Assembly (NCBI GenBank): GCA_946800325.1
Contig: OX326961.1
Span: 3,202,655 to 3,266,654, forward strand
Length of the DNA stretch: 64,000 bases
Source of the DNA: Luzula sylvatica
Lineage: Eukaryota; Streptophyta; Magnoliopsida; Poales; Juncaceae
Direction: 5' to 3'
Shown: in pieces, positions 25,208 through 37,076 of the stretch
Numbering within the stretch: position 1 is the first letter of the stretch
Layout of the letters: each line of letters begins with the position of its first letter
Program-made: the position numbers and the translations under genes
The notes under the pieces: model-generated
Database searches by the model: none
Seen by the model: only the letters and a program-made list of their open reading frames with translations
Told to the model about the DNA's origin: nothing

Positions 25208-25412
25208 ATATATGACACTTCTCAAACAAGAAAAAATTATGACGACGCGTCAATCGAAAAAGGTTAATGAAGATTAATTGGATTGATTAGCACTCAAATT
25301 AATATTTAGCTGGATTGATTCAATTAAATAGTCTAATCAAACCAATTAACTCCTCTCGATTGACCCATCAAGAATATTTTTTCTTGTTCATGGAAACATA
25401 ATATATTTACCC
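25208..25412. mobile_element. MITE with inverted ends
   Basis: caaacaagaaaaaattatga and the following cgcgtcaatcg are inverted at the right as cgattgacccatcaag and attttttcttgttcatgg. Half copies of the same family (gattgacgcatcgtcacaat, tttttcttgtttgagg) occur near 30920 and 31360. Confidence 0.55.
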
Positions 25413-25813
25413 GTGCTAAAATATACATGTTGTTATTTGTAACACAATAAATAATACGTTCCAAGTTGGTTAAACAGTTGGTCAAACAAAACAAAATATG
25501 ATTATAATTCATCAATTCGACAGTATTTAGGCTCATTTTACACAATATTCGAAAATAAATATATGTGAGGATAATTTTTTTTCCAATAATAATTGAAAAA
25601 TATAATTATTTTATTAAAAATATTTATTTTTGTTAAATGATAAATTTATAGAACATATTTGATATTTTTGTTGTCTTGATCTTTCAAAATTTACATTTTT
25701 ACTGTTTTAAAAAAGAAAAGATATTACACGACAATAAATGTTCTCGATAAAAACTACAAAATACGTATTCATGTTGACTCGGCATCTCATGGGCCGAAGT
25801 GGCATTATCAGAA

Positions 25814-25840
25814 GGGCAATGATGTACCTCCCCCTTATAC

Positions 25841-25874
<34 letters not shown>

Positions 25875-26104
25875 ACACCCCCACAACTCTTGATGTGGTC
25901 ATCATAAGAATTAACACCATCAAATTTAACATCTTAATTATGATTTAACATCTTAATTTATGATTTAACATCTTAGTTATGATGTTAAACCATAACTTAA
26001 GATGTTAAACCATAATTAAGATGTTAAGTTTTGATGGTGTTAATTCTTATGATGACCACATCAAGAGTTGGGGGGGAGTATAAGGGGGTGGTACAACATT
26101 TTCC
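25814..26104. mobile_element. 291-bp MULE-type MITE with 9-bp target duplication and a long C run
   Basis: TTATCAGAA is duplicated exactly at 25805-25813 and 26105-26113. Termini gggcaatgatgtacc and inverse ggaaaatgttgtacc pair, and the arms continue (aactcttgatgtggtcatca and its inverse), so almost the whole element is a hairpin. The left arm carries an uninterrupted run of more than 30 C where the right arm has only seven G. In the centre atgatttaacatctta is repeated three times. Confidence 0.85.
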
Positions 26105-26460
26105 TTATCAGAAAGGTCAAATTCTTTGCTCACTAATATTGATAACAGTTAATTTGTGATTATATGATGTTATATGATATTGTTTTATATTATATTAAAT
26201 TCGTTAGTAATAATATAATAACAAGATGTTTTTTTCACTGAAAAATATAATTTTATTTTTCGAATATGGCTTTAATATTGGTATTTTTTTCACTTTCTTT
26301 ATTCAATGAAAAAGAAAGTAAATCCCAGTAACAGTTTATTTTTTTTTTAAAAATATAAAATTATGAATTTTTTTTTTAGAGAAGAGTTGGCTCGCTACAT
26401 ATACGACTACAAAATTGAAGACCACACAAGATAAACTCCATCTCAAACTTAGAGAAATTA

Positions 26461-27342
26461 ATGGCGGGAGTGAATTCAAACCACCAAATTCACAGACTCA
26501 CTCACACACCTCGCCTCTTTCTCTCCTCTCCTTCAAGTTTTCACACAAAAACTCAAGCTTCCTTTCAACAAGCTCCCTTTCACGTCTCTCTTAACTCCAC
26601 CGCTTCCTCTCTCTCCTCCTCCTCCTCCTCCTCCTCCTCCTATTTATGCAAATCCGCCCTTCTTTCTTCTCAAAATCTCGATATCCATTCCCAAACCAAG
26701 ATGTTGTGGGGAACAAAGAGAAATTCTAAGCAAAATGGAGAACAAGCAGGTGAAAAGCAATTCTCCTTTCTCTCTTGTCTTTTGGTTCCCTTTTTATGCA
26801 TCTCCAAGTTATGGTCAAGTCCTAAAATATCAAACAATTCGAACCCAAAACCCCCAAAATCCCCAAAATCCCCAAAATCGCCTGAATTAAAACCAAAGAT
26901 TACGAACCCGAAACCAAACCCTAATGCATATCGTCCACATATTTCCTTCGACGTAATGATAAAAAGTTCAAAAAATGCTTATATACCTCCCAAGCACAGC
27001 GACTCCAATTTAATATACGGGCTCGATCCGACGGTTCATAATCGTCGGAGCAAAGGGCAGAGGTCCAAAGTGGCGAATGAGAATGATTTGGAAGAATTTG
27101 CGGTTGCGAAAAAATCGAGCAATCCCGAGAAAGATTTCAAGGAATCGATGGTGAGGATGATACGAGTGAAACAAATCAGACGGCCCGAGGAGCTCGAGAA
27201 TATGTTGGCTTGTTACTTGGTATTAAATGCCGATGAATATCATGATGTAATTGTGAAGGTTTTTAGACAAGTTTGGTTTGAACGAAGTTCTGAACCGGCT
27301 CGGTTGAACCGACGGCCGGTTCGTGCGAATCGCCGTGGATGA
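26461..27342 (+). CDS. OVATE family protein (OFP), transcriptional repressor, 293 aa
   Basis: A single-exon frame, as usual for OFPs. The C-terminal region, residues about 225-275, is the OVATE domain: DFKESMVRMIRVKQIRRPEE, then LENMLACYLVLNADEYHDVI, then VKVFRQVWFE. The N-terminal two thirds are low complexity: a Ser run near residues 45-60, a KSPKSPKSPE repeat near 137-147, and basic patches RRSKGQRSK and NRRPVRANRRG that could be nuclear signals. OFPs act in the nucleus as repressors, often with KNOX/BELL and TRM partners, and shape organ growth. The KQIRRPEELENML core is typical. No intron is needed and the start Met precedes a normal OFP leader. The MULE-type MITE ends about 350 bp upstream. 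Confidence 0.93.
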   Translation: MAGVNSNHQIHRLTHTPRLFLSSPSSFHTKTQASFQQAPFHVSLNSTASSLSSSSSSSSSYLCKSALLSSQNLDIHSQTKMLWGTKRNSKQNGEQAGEKQFSFLSCLLVPFLCISKLWSSPKISNNSNPKPPKSPKSPKSPELKPKITNPKPNPNAYRPHISFDVMIKSSKNAYIPPKHSDSNLIYGLDPTVHNRRSKGQRSKVANENDLEEFAVAKKSSNPEKDFKESMVRMIRVKQIRRPEELENMLACYLVLNADEYHDVIVKVFRQVWFERSSEPARLNRRPVRANRRG

Positions 27343-27753
27343 GTTCGAATTTTTCGACTTTTTCTTCTTCTATGTACGAGTTTGGGTTTGTGTGGCGTAT
27401 ACCTATATTATAAGACATGTATTTTGACATACAAGAATAAATAATATGCATAATGAATTCACGAAAAATACCGAAATGGTTCTTTTTCTTTTTTGGAATT
27501 TAGGAATTCTGTAGTGACTGAGAATTAAAATAAATGTCATGGTTTATCTCTTGAAAAGAAATACTAATAGCAATGAAAAGAAGCCAAATCACAAATATAA
27601 TCCATTAATGCAAGCCTCATATTATTTCTTCAAAAAACAATAGCTTCTATTCATAGATATATATTTCGGATTTTGATTTGTACGGGTCTATGATTGGATT
27701 TTGGATCGTTAAGTTTTTAATATTTTTTGGGTCGGATAGATATGAGTTCATAT
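27343..27753. other. 3' flank of the OFP gene
   Basis: No gene seen; contains the likely 3' UTR. Confidence 0.45.
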
Positions 27754-28320
27754 GGATCGGCCATGCTTTTGTGACGGCCAAATTTTAACGGCTAGCAAGG
27801 CCCAAACAAATTTTACATTGTGAGATTTGCTAGGATACACATGAAAGAAACACAAAAATATAACATAATGTATTCAAAACATATTTATACTTTATATTTG
27901 AGTTAGAAATTGAAAAAATAAATAAAGCCGGGTCTATCACAATCAACCAACTAGCTTACATGATCATTGACAAGCAAAATAAAATTGTGAACATAAAAGA
28001 GAAGATAGAAAGAAACAAATACAACAAATTCACAAAATACACAGATGAACAAGTAACAAGCAAGCGAGTCTAGCGACGCATGCCAATTGTGCGTTCAAAA
28101 AAGACAGAAGAAGATAGTACCCGTGAGGACAGTACTTAAGCTCAAAAACGAGGCCCGGCCAATACGAACTTCTTTCAGATGATCGGACGCCCCTGATACT
28201 TTGCTCAGGTGTGGTCGTCCTCGTCCTCGTCCTCGGCATTTATGGTACCAAGACTAAAAATGGAGAAAGGAGAATTGAGAGTATGACGCCGTTGCCGATT
28301 ATAGTTGCAATTAAAGTCCT
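27754..28320 (-). pseudogene. Degenerate copy of the small gene at 47656-48003 with shared flank
   Basis: ggatcggccatgcttttgtg at the left end and agcaaggcccaaacaaat match 47095-47150. Further right ttgtgcgttcaaaaaagaca, ccaatacgaacttctttcag and the following atgatc match the coding part of the 47.7-kb gene. Frames have shifted and a (GAC)n-type stretch (cgtcctcgtcctcgtcctcg) has replaced the middle, so the 69-codon frame at 28030-28239 is not homologous in frame. Read as a decayed paralogue on the minus strand. Confidence 0.55.
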
Positions 28321-29947
28321 TAATTGATATCACAATTTGGCTTTCGTTGAATTGAATTGAATTGAATTAATTGTGATGGAATTAAAATGCGATTTAGTGA
28401 TGCTCATTGGTTACTCTATATATAGAAAAACTAATGAAGTCCCATTGGTTTGAATATATCATATAGTACTGTCTGTAGGGTAATGATATTGATAGGAAAT
28501 AATATTACAAGGAACAAAAAATTTAAACTTGAAATAATAATTTTACTTTTAATTCATGTCAAATTTAAATGAAATTTTTTGTACGTAGTATTTATTTTCT
28601 TGTCAATATCACTATCCCTGTCTGTATTCATAGTCCCGCTTCAAGTTTTATTCTTTCACATGATGTAATATTCAACAATAACATAAGCCCCGACTTTTAT
28701 GAAAATTTTATAAAAACTCTTCTCGTTGCGGATACTACAAAATACTCCTATGAATTATAATTCAGTTATCTCATTTAGGAATAACCTTAATATCTTGGAC
28801 CAAAATATCTCCGTATTTTTCATATTTATTTATTTATTCTAAATATTTCTTAGATTTTATTATTTAAAAAAATTATCTGATATTTTCAAACAATAATTTA
28901 AATGAACATAGTATTTTATATTTTGATACATTATTCAAGTATGTAATTCATACAATAAATAATAAATATTTAATACATCATTCATAGAATAATTATCAAA
29001 TACATGAAAGGACCTTAAAATTTGGTGCTATAATTTTATTTTTGTCAGAATATTTCGAAAGTGCGTCATTTTTATTATTATTTGATATTATATTTTCTTG
29101 AAAAAAACCCAATACATGAAATATAAAAACTATATGAATATGAATATTACATAAGAGTATTTTGAATATTTATGTTTTTTTTTTAAGAATGAAACAAATT
29201 AAGAGTTTAGTAAAATTAGAAAATAAAGATGTATTTTGGATTCTCAAATGTTAAGTTTTATTTCTATAAAAAAATGAAAATAAAATCTAATTTACAGGGA
29301 ATGCACCATAATTTTTTTTATAGTCGTCTAAAAATTATAAAGCTATTGTGAGGTTTGCTAGGATATACATGAAATAAACACAAAAATATAACATAATGTA
29401 TTCCAGTTAAAAATTGAAAAAAATAGATAAAGCATGATGGGTGAAAGGAATTAGATAAAGGAATTAGATATGTGAGTTAGATTAATTTAAAGTTGGATTA
29501 TTCTGACCAATATCATATAGAAATTGCATAATGCATGGTTGACTCTTAGTTCGGGATGTAAACGGTTGGGATATTAATATTTGTGTATACCGAATATGGA
29601 TATTTTTTTTTCTGATACAAACAGATACAATCAACGATTTTGTTTCCGGACACGGATACGGATAATATCGGTGTCCGGATACGGATGCATATTCCTCGAC
29701 GATTTGTCTCAATTTCATTCGCCAATTTGGTGTTTTTGTCGGTTTATCCTCAGCCTTATTTAAAGGTGAAATTTTATATTTTTTACTTTAAGATCTCGTG
29801 ATATTTTTGGCAAAGGACTCCAAAAATACCGGCCCGGCTCTGATAACGGCTAGAAGAGCTCAACACGCCGCCCATCACATCTCTAGCCAAAATCTTCTCC
29901 TCCCCTATTCCTTGAGGGCATATACTGTGAAACCCACTTCCCCCTTC
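28321..29947. other. AT-rich intergenic, no gene seen
   Basis: It holds a short (GAATT)n near 28348-28366. Near 29540-29700 a block with cggacacggatacggataat and tccggatacggatgcat belongs to the same gtatccgt repeat type as 13.4-15 kb. Nothing else recognised. Confidence 0.4.
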
Positions 29948-30166
29948 CCCATCCTCGATGACTCACCAAATCCTACTTAACCCACTTAATTAACTTGTGG
30001 ATTAACACACGTGAATTAATTTAACCCACATAACGTGATAATTAACATTTATTTGGATTGACAAACGATAATTAATATTTAAAAATTATTAATTCAATGT
30101 CTTTGATTAATCGAGATGTTAATTAAGTGGGTTAATTAGGCTTTTGCCTAGTCATCGAGGAATAGG
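29948..30166. mobile_element. Hairpin MITE, about 220 bp
   Basis: ccatcctcgatgactcacca plus acttaacccacttaattaac at the left match the inverse of gttaattaagtgggttaatt and ctagtcatcgaggaatagg at the right. Confidence 0.55.
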
Positions 30167-30678
30167 ATGTTGTGTTGAAATGTGAGTTCAAGGTAGAATT
30201 TCCCTTAATCTATTTTCATTCAAAACTTGGCTATCTTTGAACTTGGAAGTTTATCTCCACTTCTTCTTGATCGGAAAAGCTTAAATTCACTCTTTGTAAA
30301 GTCAGTCATTAAGTTTCTTTTTCTAATCCAGTTTTGGGTTAATTGAGATCTATCTTTGAAAAACTTTAACCTGGCTAGCTTTGAAGATCCATTTCTTTTC
30401 AGACACCAAGCATCTCTTGGAAGATGCATTTAAGGTGTTCCATGTTTTTCTTTTGCTAATGAGTTTCACTTACAATGAATCATTTCAAGCTTTGATATAT
30501 GATAATGATTGGGTGGTTTCTATTTTCCTGATTATGATTCTTTTCCAAACAATTAGCACATTTATTTCATACACATTGATTTAATTTCTCTTTTTGTTAG
30601 GGTTCTTCAAATAGTTAATTAATTTGAATTCATAAATAAATTTAATATAAATTAAATAGTAATGATATATTTTTTAAT

Positions 30679-31580
30679 TATTATGTTAATTAAGTGTGTT
30701 AATTCGAATATAGAAAATTCGACGGGGGAATTTTGGGGCAAGATAAAATTACTCCTTTTTTGTTTTTGTTTTGTTAACATGACTTTTAAAAAAAAAATAG
30801 AAAATTTTATTGCTCCCCAAAATTTACCCACCTAATCCTCTATATTGGTACCTGAATCAATCCAATTAAGTATTAATTTGAGTACTAATCAATCAAATTA
30901 ACTCTCATTAATTCTTCCCGATTGACGCATCGTCACAATTTTTTCTTGTTTGAGGAATGTCATATTTAACCTCAATTTGTTTTGGTTTGTACATGTACCA
31001 AGCACCCATAGTGATAAATCTTTTTCTGATCTGATCCTTTCTTGGGATATGCTATTTCTCACAATTACTTCTGTTTGTATTGTTTTTTAATTGCCTGTAT
31101 ATTTGAATGATTATTATGTTAATTAAGTGTGTTAATTCGAATATAGAAAATTCGACGGGGAAATTTTGGGGCAAGATAAAATTACTCCTTTTTTTGTTTT
31201 GTTTTGTTTACATGACTTTTAAAAAAAAAATAGAAAGTTTTATTGCTCCCCAAAATTTACCCACCTAATCCTCTATATTGGTATCTGAATCGATCCAATT
31301 AAGTATTAATTTGAGTACTAATCAATCCAATTAACTCTCATTAATTCTTCCCGATTGACGCATCGTCACAACTTTTTCTTGTTTGAGGAATGTCATATTT
31401 AACCTCAAATTTTTTCTTGTTTGAGGAATGCCATATTTAATCTCAAATTTTTTTGGTTTGTACATGTACCAAGCACCCATAGTGATAAATCTTCTTTTGA
31501 TCTGCTCCTTTCTTGGGATATGCTATTTCTCACAATTACTTCTGTTTGTATTGTTTTTTAATTGTCTGTATATTTGAATG
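30679..31580. repeat. Tandem duplication of a 431-bp unit
   Basis: The unit starts attatgttaattaagtgtgt at about 30679 and again at about 31110; the second copy ends tctgtatatttgaatgatc. The two copies are nearly identical. The second has its own 33-bp duplication of tttttcttgtttgaggaatg. Each unit contains an inverted pair (gaattttggggcaagataaa / ttttattgctccccaaaatt) and the right half of the 25.2-kb MITE family. No gene. Confidence 0.8.
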
Positions 31581-31642
31581 ATCTTATCAGCACTATTTTA
31601 TTCCATTTGCGAGCTTGTTCAAGATATGGAATAGTGGATTAA

Positions 31643-31789
31643 TAAAAAACAACGAGCAAATGGAGAAGGTTCGATAGTCATTTATTTATTGATGTCAATG
31701 AGACTTGAACTGACAACCTCTCACAACATATGGTTTTTTGTATCTTACATCTAACCAACTGAACTATGGGTTCATTGGCTAAATTAATA
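31643..31789 (-). mobile_element. SINE of the same family as 23447, with 14-bp flanking repeat
   Basis: tggttttttgtatcttacat, ctaaccaactgaactatggg and tgagacttgaactgacaacc match the 23.4-kb SINE, including the A-box and B-box positions on the minus strand. GAATAGTG(G/A)ATTAA flanks it at 31629-31642 and 31790-31803 with one mismatch, consistent with an older insertion. Confidence 0.6.
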
Positions 31790-32128
31790 GAATAGTGAAT
31801 TAACCGAACCGAATCAAATAAATCGAAGAATATCAAGGTTTAAAACTAACCAATTAAATTGAATTACACCGATTCTGTCCGATTTCCAAGTAAATCGTTT
31901 GTCTATTCCTAATGAAAATGTGAAAAGAATGAAGTGAGAGAGAGAAGTATATGGGTATCTGGTCTTGTCCAAAGAGCAATAAAAAATGGTGCAAGACTTG
32001 CACAATCTTTGATATGTGTTAAAGTCCTTACGGTGTTTCTTTCAACAAAAAAAAAAGAGTCCTTATGGTGTTACTCTTCTCTTAAACCCATTTACCCAAT
32101 CTAATAAATTAGAATATCATGTCGTGCT

Positions 32129-32432
32129 CAAAAGGCTTTGGACAAGATAACCATTTCATAATTACAATTTTTTCATGTGATTTCGGTTGATTTTTATCAT
32201 ATTTGAATATTACAAGATAAAATTACATAAAATATTCTTTTTTCATAAGAAAAATGAACAATTTAATATGTTTTATAGTGATATTAATGATTTATTGTAA
32301 TTTGAAAGCAATACAAGGATTTTGATATAAAATTTCATTCTTAAAATTACTTATTATTGGATCAAATATCATGTTGCGGAAAGAGCTTTGGACAGAATTT
32401 TGTCCAAAGCCTTTTGAGCAAGATCTACTTCA
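32129..32432. mobile_element. MITE with perfect 20-bp inverted ends
   Basis: gctcaaaaggctttggacaa at the left is inverted exactly as ttgtccaaagccttttgagc at the right, about 300 bp apart. The interior is AT-rich and similar to the 17.1-kb element. Flanking duplication unclear. Confidence 0.65.
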
Positions 32433-33639
32433 TGTTTGGTAATAAAACTAGAATAAATATGTTTATTTTTTGTTTATCCGCTTGCTTAATATGATTTTAA
32501 AAAAAACTTGAGTTTCCTCACCGATCTACTCCACCGTTATTTGTCCGAATTGAGACTATATGGCGAATTTGGTTGAAGTTACACATTCATAAAATAAAAT
32601 GCATTAATAAACTTTATAGCGATTTTTTTTGCACAATAGCTTTGTCCAAAGTCCAATTTGCAAAAATAGCTCTGCGTTTTTCCAATTTGCAAAAGTAGCT
32701 TTTTCGCCAAGCTGTCCAGCGAAAGAGCATTCTCTTTCGCCAGGGAAGTAGGCGAAAGAGAATGCTCTTTCGCCAGGGAAGCTGGCGAAAGAGCTTAGAG
32801 TTGGATTTGTGTTGGTTAAAGTGGTTAATTGTCTTGTAAGACACTCAACGATTACAATTCCTGCAATTGATTACTTTCGCCAGAGGCTCTGGCGAAAGAG
32901 TTCAAAATTCAGGATTTTGCCTGTAGGGGAATATCCTCGACTCCGGGCCCGCGCAGCGGAATGAAGGCCCGGTCCGATTCTCAATTCCCGAGATCACGCC
33001 ATGACTTCAAAGGTACGATGCAAATAGAAGGACAGATTCATACCGGTGCAAAATTGATTGCACTCGAAGGGTTGATCGTTGCCTTCTATCTCCTGTCACG
33101 TTGGTGACAATCCGCGTGTCCCACACCACGCGTCTTTCACCGTTTGTTGACTACGCCGGTTCACTCGAATCGTGTTCGTGCGTCCAAACGTCACCACCGT
33201 CTTTCTTACTCGAGTCGATCACAATCGAAGAACCACAAACGTCGTTCCTCTACTTGTATCCACGTTGATTCGTAAGAAGTTGGTCGCGGATGCACCTGCC
33301 TAGACGATGCACCGGCGAACTTGCTCGATCTAATCGATTCTCTATCAATCGAGAAACTCTTTTCTCGATTTCTCTCTCTAAGCACATTTTCACTCACTAA
33401 AAATCAAATCTGAATTTTCTCTTTTTTTCTTGTGTATTAGGCAGAATAATTGCTTAGAAAAAAATTGCATTGTCATGAGAGAGAAAGTATCCTATTTATA
33501 TATAATAGGATCATGATTAGCCAAAAGACATGTATATCCAATATACACCCTTTCACACAGAAAAATGCATGAACCTGGTCAGTATTCTGTCCAGACGAAA
33601 TTGATACATTTCTCTGACAGAAAATCACCTAACATGAAA

Positions 33640-33890
33640 GTTGTAGATAGTCTAATTATCTACAAAAACCAATTTGGCCCAGCCCAATTGGAGTTCGTAT
33701 GAAAAAGTTATGACTGTTTTACTAACTGTATGTCATACTGTTGCACCCTTTCGGTATTTCACATAAACGACACTGATACTTCGTTCATATGAAATATATT
33801 TCTACATGAAGGTTATAGATAATCTAATTATCTATCTAACCCAATTTGAACCATTCAAATCGGATTTTCCTATTGAAAGTAATGGCTACA
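33640..33890. repeat. Direct repeat inside the MULE cargo
   Basis: acatgaaagttgtagatagt...ctaattatctac followed by ccaatttg and a cggagttc-like block recurs about 150 bp later as acatgaaggttatagataat...ctaattatctat. Such blocks are common in plant LTR-retrotransposon LTRs, so part of the cargo may be LTR-derived. Confidence 0.45.
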
Positions 33891-33954
33891 AATGTACGCT
33901 TACATTCGTTCATCCACGTGTATACTTTTACGGTTGATCCGAAACTGTATTTCT

Positions 33955-34350
33955 TTCATTGCCTTCCCAACGTTCTGAAACAATATTGATTGGGAGCAAA
34001 CTCTCTCTCACCAGGTGACTCTTCACTCTTCTTTTTCTTTCTTCTGTCTTTCTTCTTCTGTTCTCTCTTCTCTTCTCAAACCGAAAATTTTATCCTACAT
34101 TTCAAAAATTCACCAAAATCAACATTCCGTACGTCATAATTTTATCCTACATTTTTCTTATTTTTTAATGTTTCGATTTTTTCTTGAATTTTGGTGAATT
34201 TTTGAACCGTAGGTTAAAACTTTCGATTTGAGAAAAGAAGAGAGAAGAGAAGAAGGAAGAAGGAAGAAAGAAAAAGAAGAGTAGTTGGAATTATTAAATA
34301 CACTAAATCAATGCTGTTTTAGAACGTTGGGAAGGCAAAATTCTGGATTT
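33955..34350. repeat. Long imperfect palindrome inside the MULE cargo
   Basis: gccttcccaacgttctgaaa at the left edge pairs with the right edge agaacgttgggaaggc. Inside, ctcttcactcttctttttct pairs with agaaaaagaagagtag and aaattcaccaaaat with attttggtgaattt. The whole approximately 390 bp could fold as one hairpin. Confidence 0.65.
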
Positions 34351-35308
34351 TGAATTTTTTCGCGAGAGCATCTGGCGAAAGTAGTCAAAAGCAGGAATTG
34401 TAATCTTTGAGTGTGTTACAAAACAATTAATCACTTTGAACAATCCAAATCCAAATCCAAATCCAAATCCAGCTCTAAGCTCTTTCTCTAGTTTTCCTTG
34501 CGAAATAATATTCTCTTTCGCCAGACAGCTTGACAAAAAAATTCTTTTGCAAATTGAAAAAATGCAAAGTTATTTTTGTAAATTGGGTTTTGGACAAAAT
34601 TACTATGCAAAAAAATACCTTTATAGCTTGTAGGCAATTCACGTCTATTACATCGATATATTCAATTTTTTCTCATCCCTCTTACAGAATCGAGTATGTG
34701 TCTTCACTACGATCATGACATGTTAATTTTTAAGATGTTAAATCTTATTTACGTCACGTAAGACGTAAGACAAGAATGTAAAAGGTTTTAATGTAAAAAT
34801 CAGGGGACAGTAAAATTAAAAAAGGTTTGCTGGCAAAACAATTGTAGATATTTATTCCTTGGGGGCACACTAAACGTTCCGCACCACAAAATCTTTACCA
34901 ACTACAGTATTTGTTATGTACAAGCAATATTTCTGGCTCAGAGACCAGTATGGGGGACCCGCATCCTACTCTAAAGAAAATCAAAATAAACATGGTGTAT
35001 GTACGCCATTGCATGTTACTATTCACAAATATAGTTAACAAGTCTTAGCATTCACAATACGCCACGCACAAAATTTACGCAGATTCACACGAGCCATCTC
35101 GTTGCACACACGATCCGTCTATAGAACCCACGTGCAAGACTTCAACCAATTAAAATACGCCAAATCAGCAGCTAATTAAAATATTGGTAAATTTGTATGT
35201 AAATGAAAACAAAACAAAACCAGAATAACGTAGTGGCGGAGGAGAAAGACTGAGAGAGAGGAGAACAATCAAGAGAGAGTGCGAGCCGGAACTTCCATAG
35301 ATCTATCC

Positions 35309-36881
35309 ATGGCGCAGCTTCTCTCGCCGGTATGTACGGATTCTCTATTCAAGTCGAGAAGTCTCTCTCCTCCTTTCCACCGATGGCGGGCCAGCATCGC
35401 ACGAATCAACCATTACGCGCCACGTGTTGATTACCGGTGTGTACGGCGAAAAAGAGATTTCACCGTCTCGGCCATGACAGGTGAAACTAGCTTGGAAGAC
35501 GACGTGGCGGATGATTACTATGCAGTCCTTGGTGTGGTGAGTCATTTTCACCCATTCTGATGAAATCTCATTGTTTGATTTCTGAATCTAGAATCTATAT
35601 AGTCACTCACAATTGGATCCTCTTATTGGACAATCAGATGCCAGATGCGAGTCCGCAGCAAATAAGAAAAGCCTACTACAATTGCATGAAATCATGTCAT
35701 CCTGACATCAGCGGCGACGATCCTGACGTCACCAATTTCTGCATGTTCATCAATGAAGTCTATGCGGTACGATCCTTCAATCTTCCATAATTCTTCCCTT
35801 AAAATCTTATTTACCATCTTGTTAATATGATTATTCAAAGGGCAGGTACTGAGCGATCCGGTTCAGAGAATGATATACGACGAAATCCACGGCTACGCAC
35901 TGACCGCAATCAATCCATTTTTTGACGATTCCGCCCCTCGAGATCACGCCTTCGTCGACGAGTTCAGTTGCATAGGCTGCAAAAATTGCGCGAATGTTTG
36001 TCCTGACGTGTTCCAAATCGAGGAGGATTACGGCAGAGCCAGAGTCCATTGCCAATCTGGAAACTCTAATCTGGTTCAAGAAGCCATCGATACTTGGTTC
36101 ATTCTCAAATCAAATAAATTCTTTAATTTATTTATGTTTTAATTTTTTTTTTAATGGGTGAATATTTCAGTCCGGTAGATTGTATCCATTGGACTTCGGC
36201 CGCACAAATATCTCTGCTAGAAGACGAAATGCGAAGAGTAGAACGAGTCAATGTAATTAGTTTATTAATTTGAATTTTTATTTGGCGAGTTTAATTAATC
36301 GGTGTTTATACTTGTGGACAGGTTGGAATAATGCTGTCTGGAATGGGAGGTTCTGTTGATGTTTTTCGCATGGTAATTATATTAATTATAATTATAATTA
36401 TAATTGTATATATTTGTTATGAATTTTATTTGGAATTTTTGTACCGAAGGCAAAGAAAAGATGGGAGAAAAGACAAGCTAAAGTTTTGGTACGATACAAA
36501 TTATTACATTCTTAATTATGTATTTTTAAATCATTAAAAATGAATATGTTTAATATATACTCAACATGTAGGAAAAAGTTAAGATGCAAATGATGAAAGA
36601 AGAGGATGCGGGTAAACCCGGTTCGTGGGCCGGGTCTTGGAGCGAGGTTTGGGCAAAAACAAACGATTACCAAAGTACTTCTGGTAATAATTAAATAAAT
36701 AAATAATATTAGTTTGAAGAAATTAATTAGTTTTTCTTAATAATTAATAGAAGAAGAGGTGAAGGAAAGAGCGAAAAGATCTGCGGCGGCGGCGAGACGA
36801 TGGAGAGAGTATTCTAGAAAAGGGGCTGATAGACCTCCCACTTTTAAACTTCCTGAAGCCATGTCATCGAAAGATAAATGA
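35309..36881 (+). CDS. Plastid J-domain protein with 4Fe-4S ferredoxin domain, 340 aa, 8 exons
   Basis: Exons: 35309-35536, 35638-35766, 35846-36096, 36171-36252, 36322-36372, 36450-36488, 36572-36683, 36751-36881. All junctions are GT-AG and phases agree (1023 nt). Residues 1 to about 55 are Ser/Arg-rich and fit a chloroplast transit peptide. The J domain (about 69-135) has DDYYAVLGV, QIRKAYYNCMKSCHPDISGD with the HPD motif that stimulates Hsp70, and DPVQRMIYDEIHGY. The ferredoxin domain has FSCIGCKNCANVCPDVFQIE and then CPVDCIHW (Cys161, 164, 167, 171, 203, 207), suiting a 4Fe-4S cluster. A basic C-terminal tail follows (KERAKRSAAAARRWREYSRK). This matches the plant DnaJ C76/C77-type ferredoxin-J proteins of the chloroplast. 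Start: MAQLLSP begins the transit peptide. Exons 3-8 also exist as a pseudogene at 52696. Confidence 0.95.
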
Positions 36882-37040
36882 AATGGAAATTAAAGAATTA
36901 GTGTATATTTTTGAATGTATTTAACCAAATTGTAATATATGTGTAAATACTTTGTCATTAATTAATTAATCATAGTTGATATTAATTAAAAGAGGCTATA
37001 GAACTTTTTTATTGTCAAACTTAGATTTTTGTTTCCTTAC

Positions 37041-37042
<2 letters not shown>

Positions 37043-37075
<33 letters not shown>

Positions 37076-37076
37076 G
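37043..37076. repeat. (TAA)n microsatellite
   Basis: About ten ATA/TAA units downstream of the ferredoxin-J gene; the equivalent in block 2 is at 53874-53908 with a different length. Confidence 0.9.

Larger units (their letters stand above)
32621..34618. mobile_element. 2-kb MULE-type element with long TIRs and cargo, 9-bp target duplication
   Basis: CTTTATAGC is duplicated exactly at 32612-32620 and 34619-34627. Termini gattttttttgcacaatagc and inverse gtatttttttgcatagtaat pair, and the TIR match runs inwards for roughly 250-300 bp, including cggcgaaagag-type motifs and ttgtaatc...cactcaa blocks. The left TIR contains extra inverted units of tttcgccagggaagctggcg type. Between the TIRs (about 32930-34350) is more GC-rich sequence with no transposase, which makes it a non-autonomous element with captured DNA. 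Frames at 33206-33397 and 34015-34633 lie in this cargo and the TIR and are not called genes. Confidence 0.85.

Noticed and set aside
25699..25932. Gly-rich minus-strand frame
   Set aside because: It is the translation of the C run in a MITE.
35831..36079. Minus-strand frame also found at 52727-52924
   Set aside because: Shadow of ferredoxin-J exon 3; it recurs only because the exon is duplicated.
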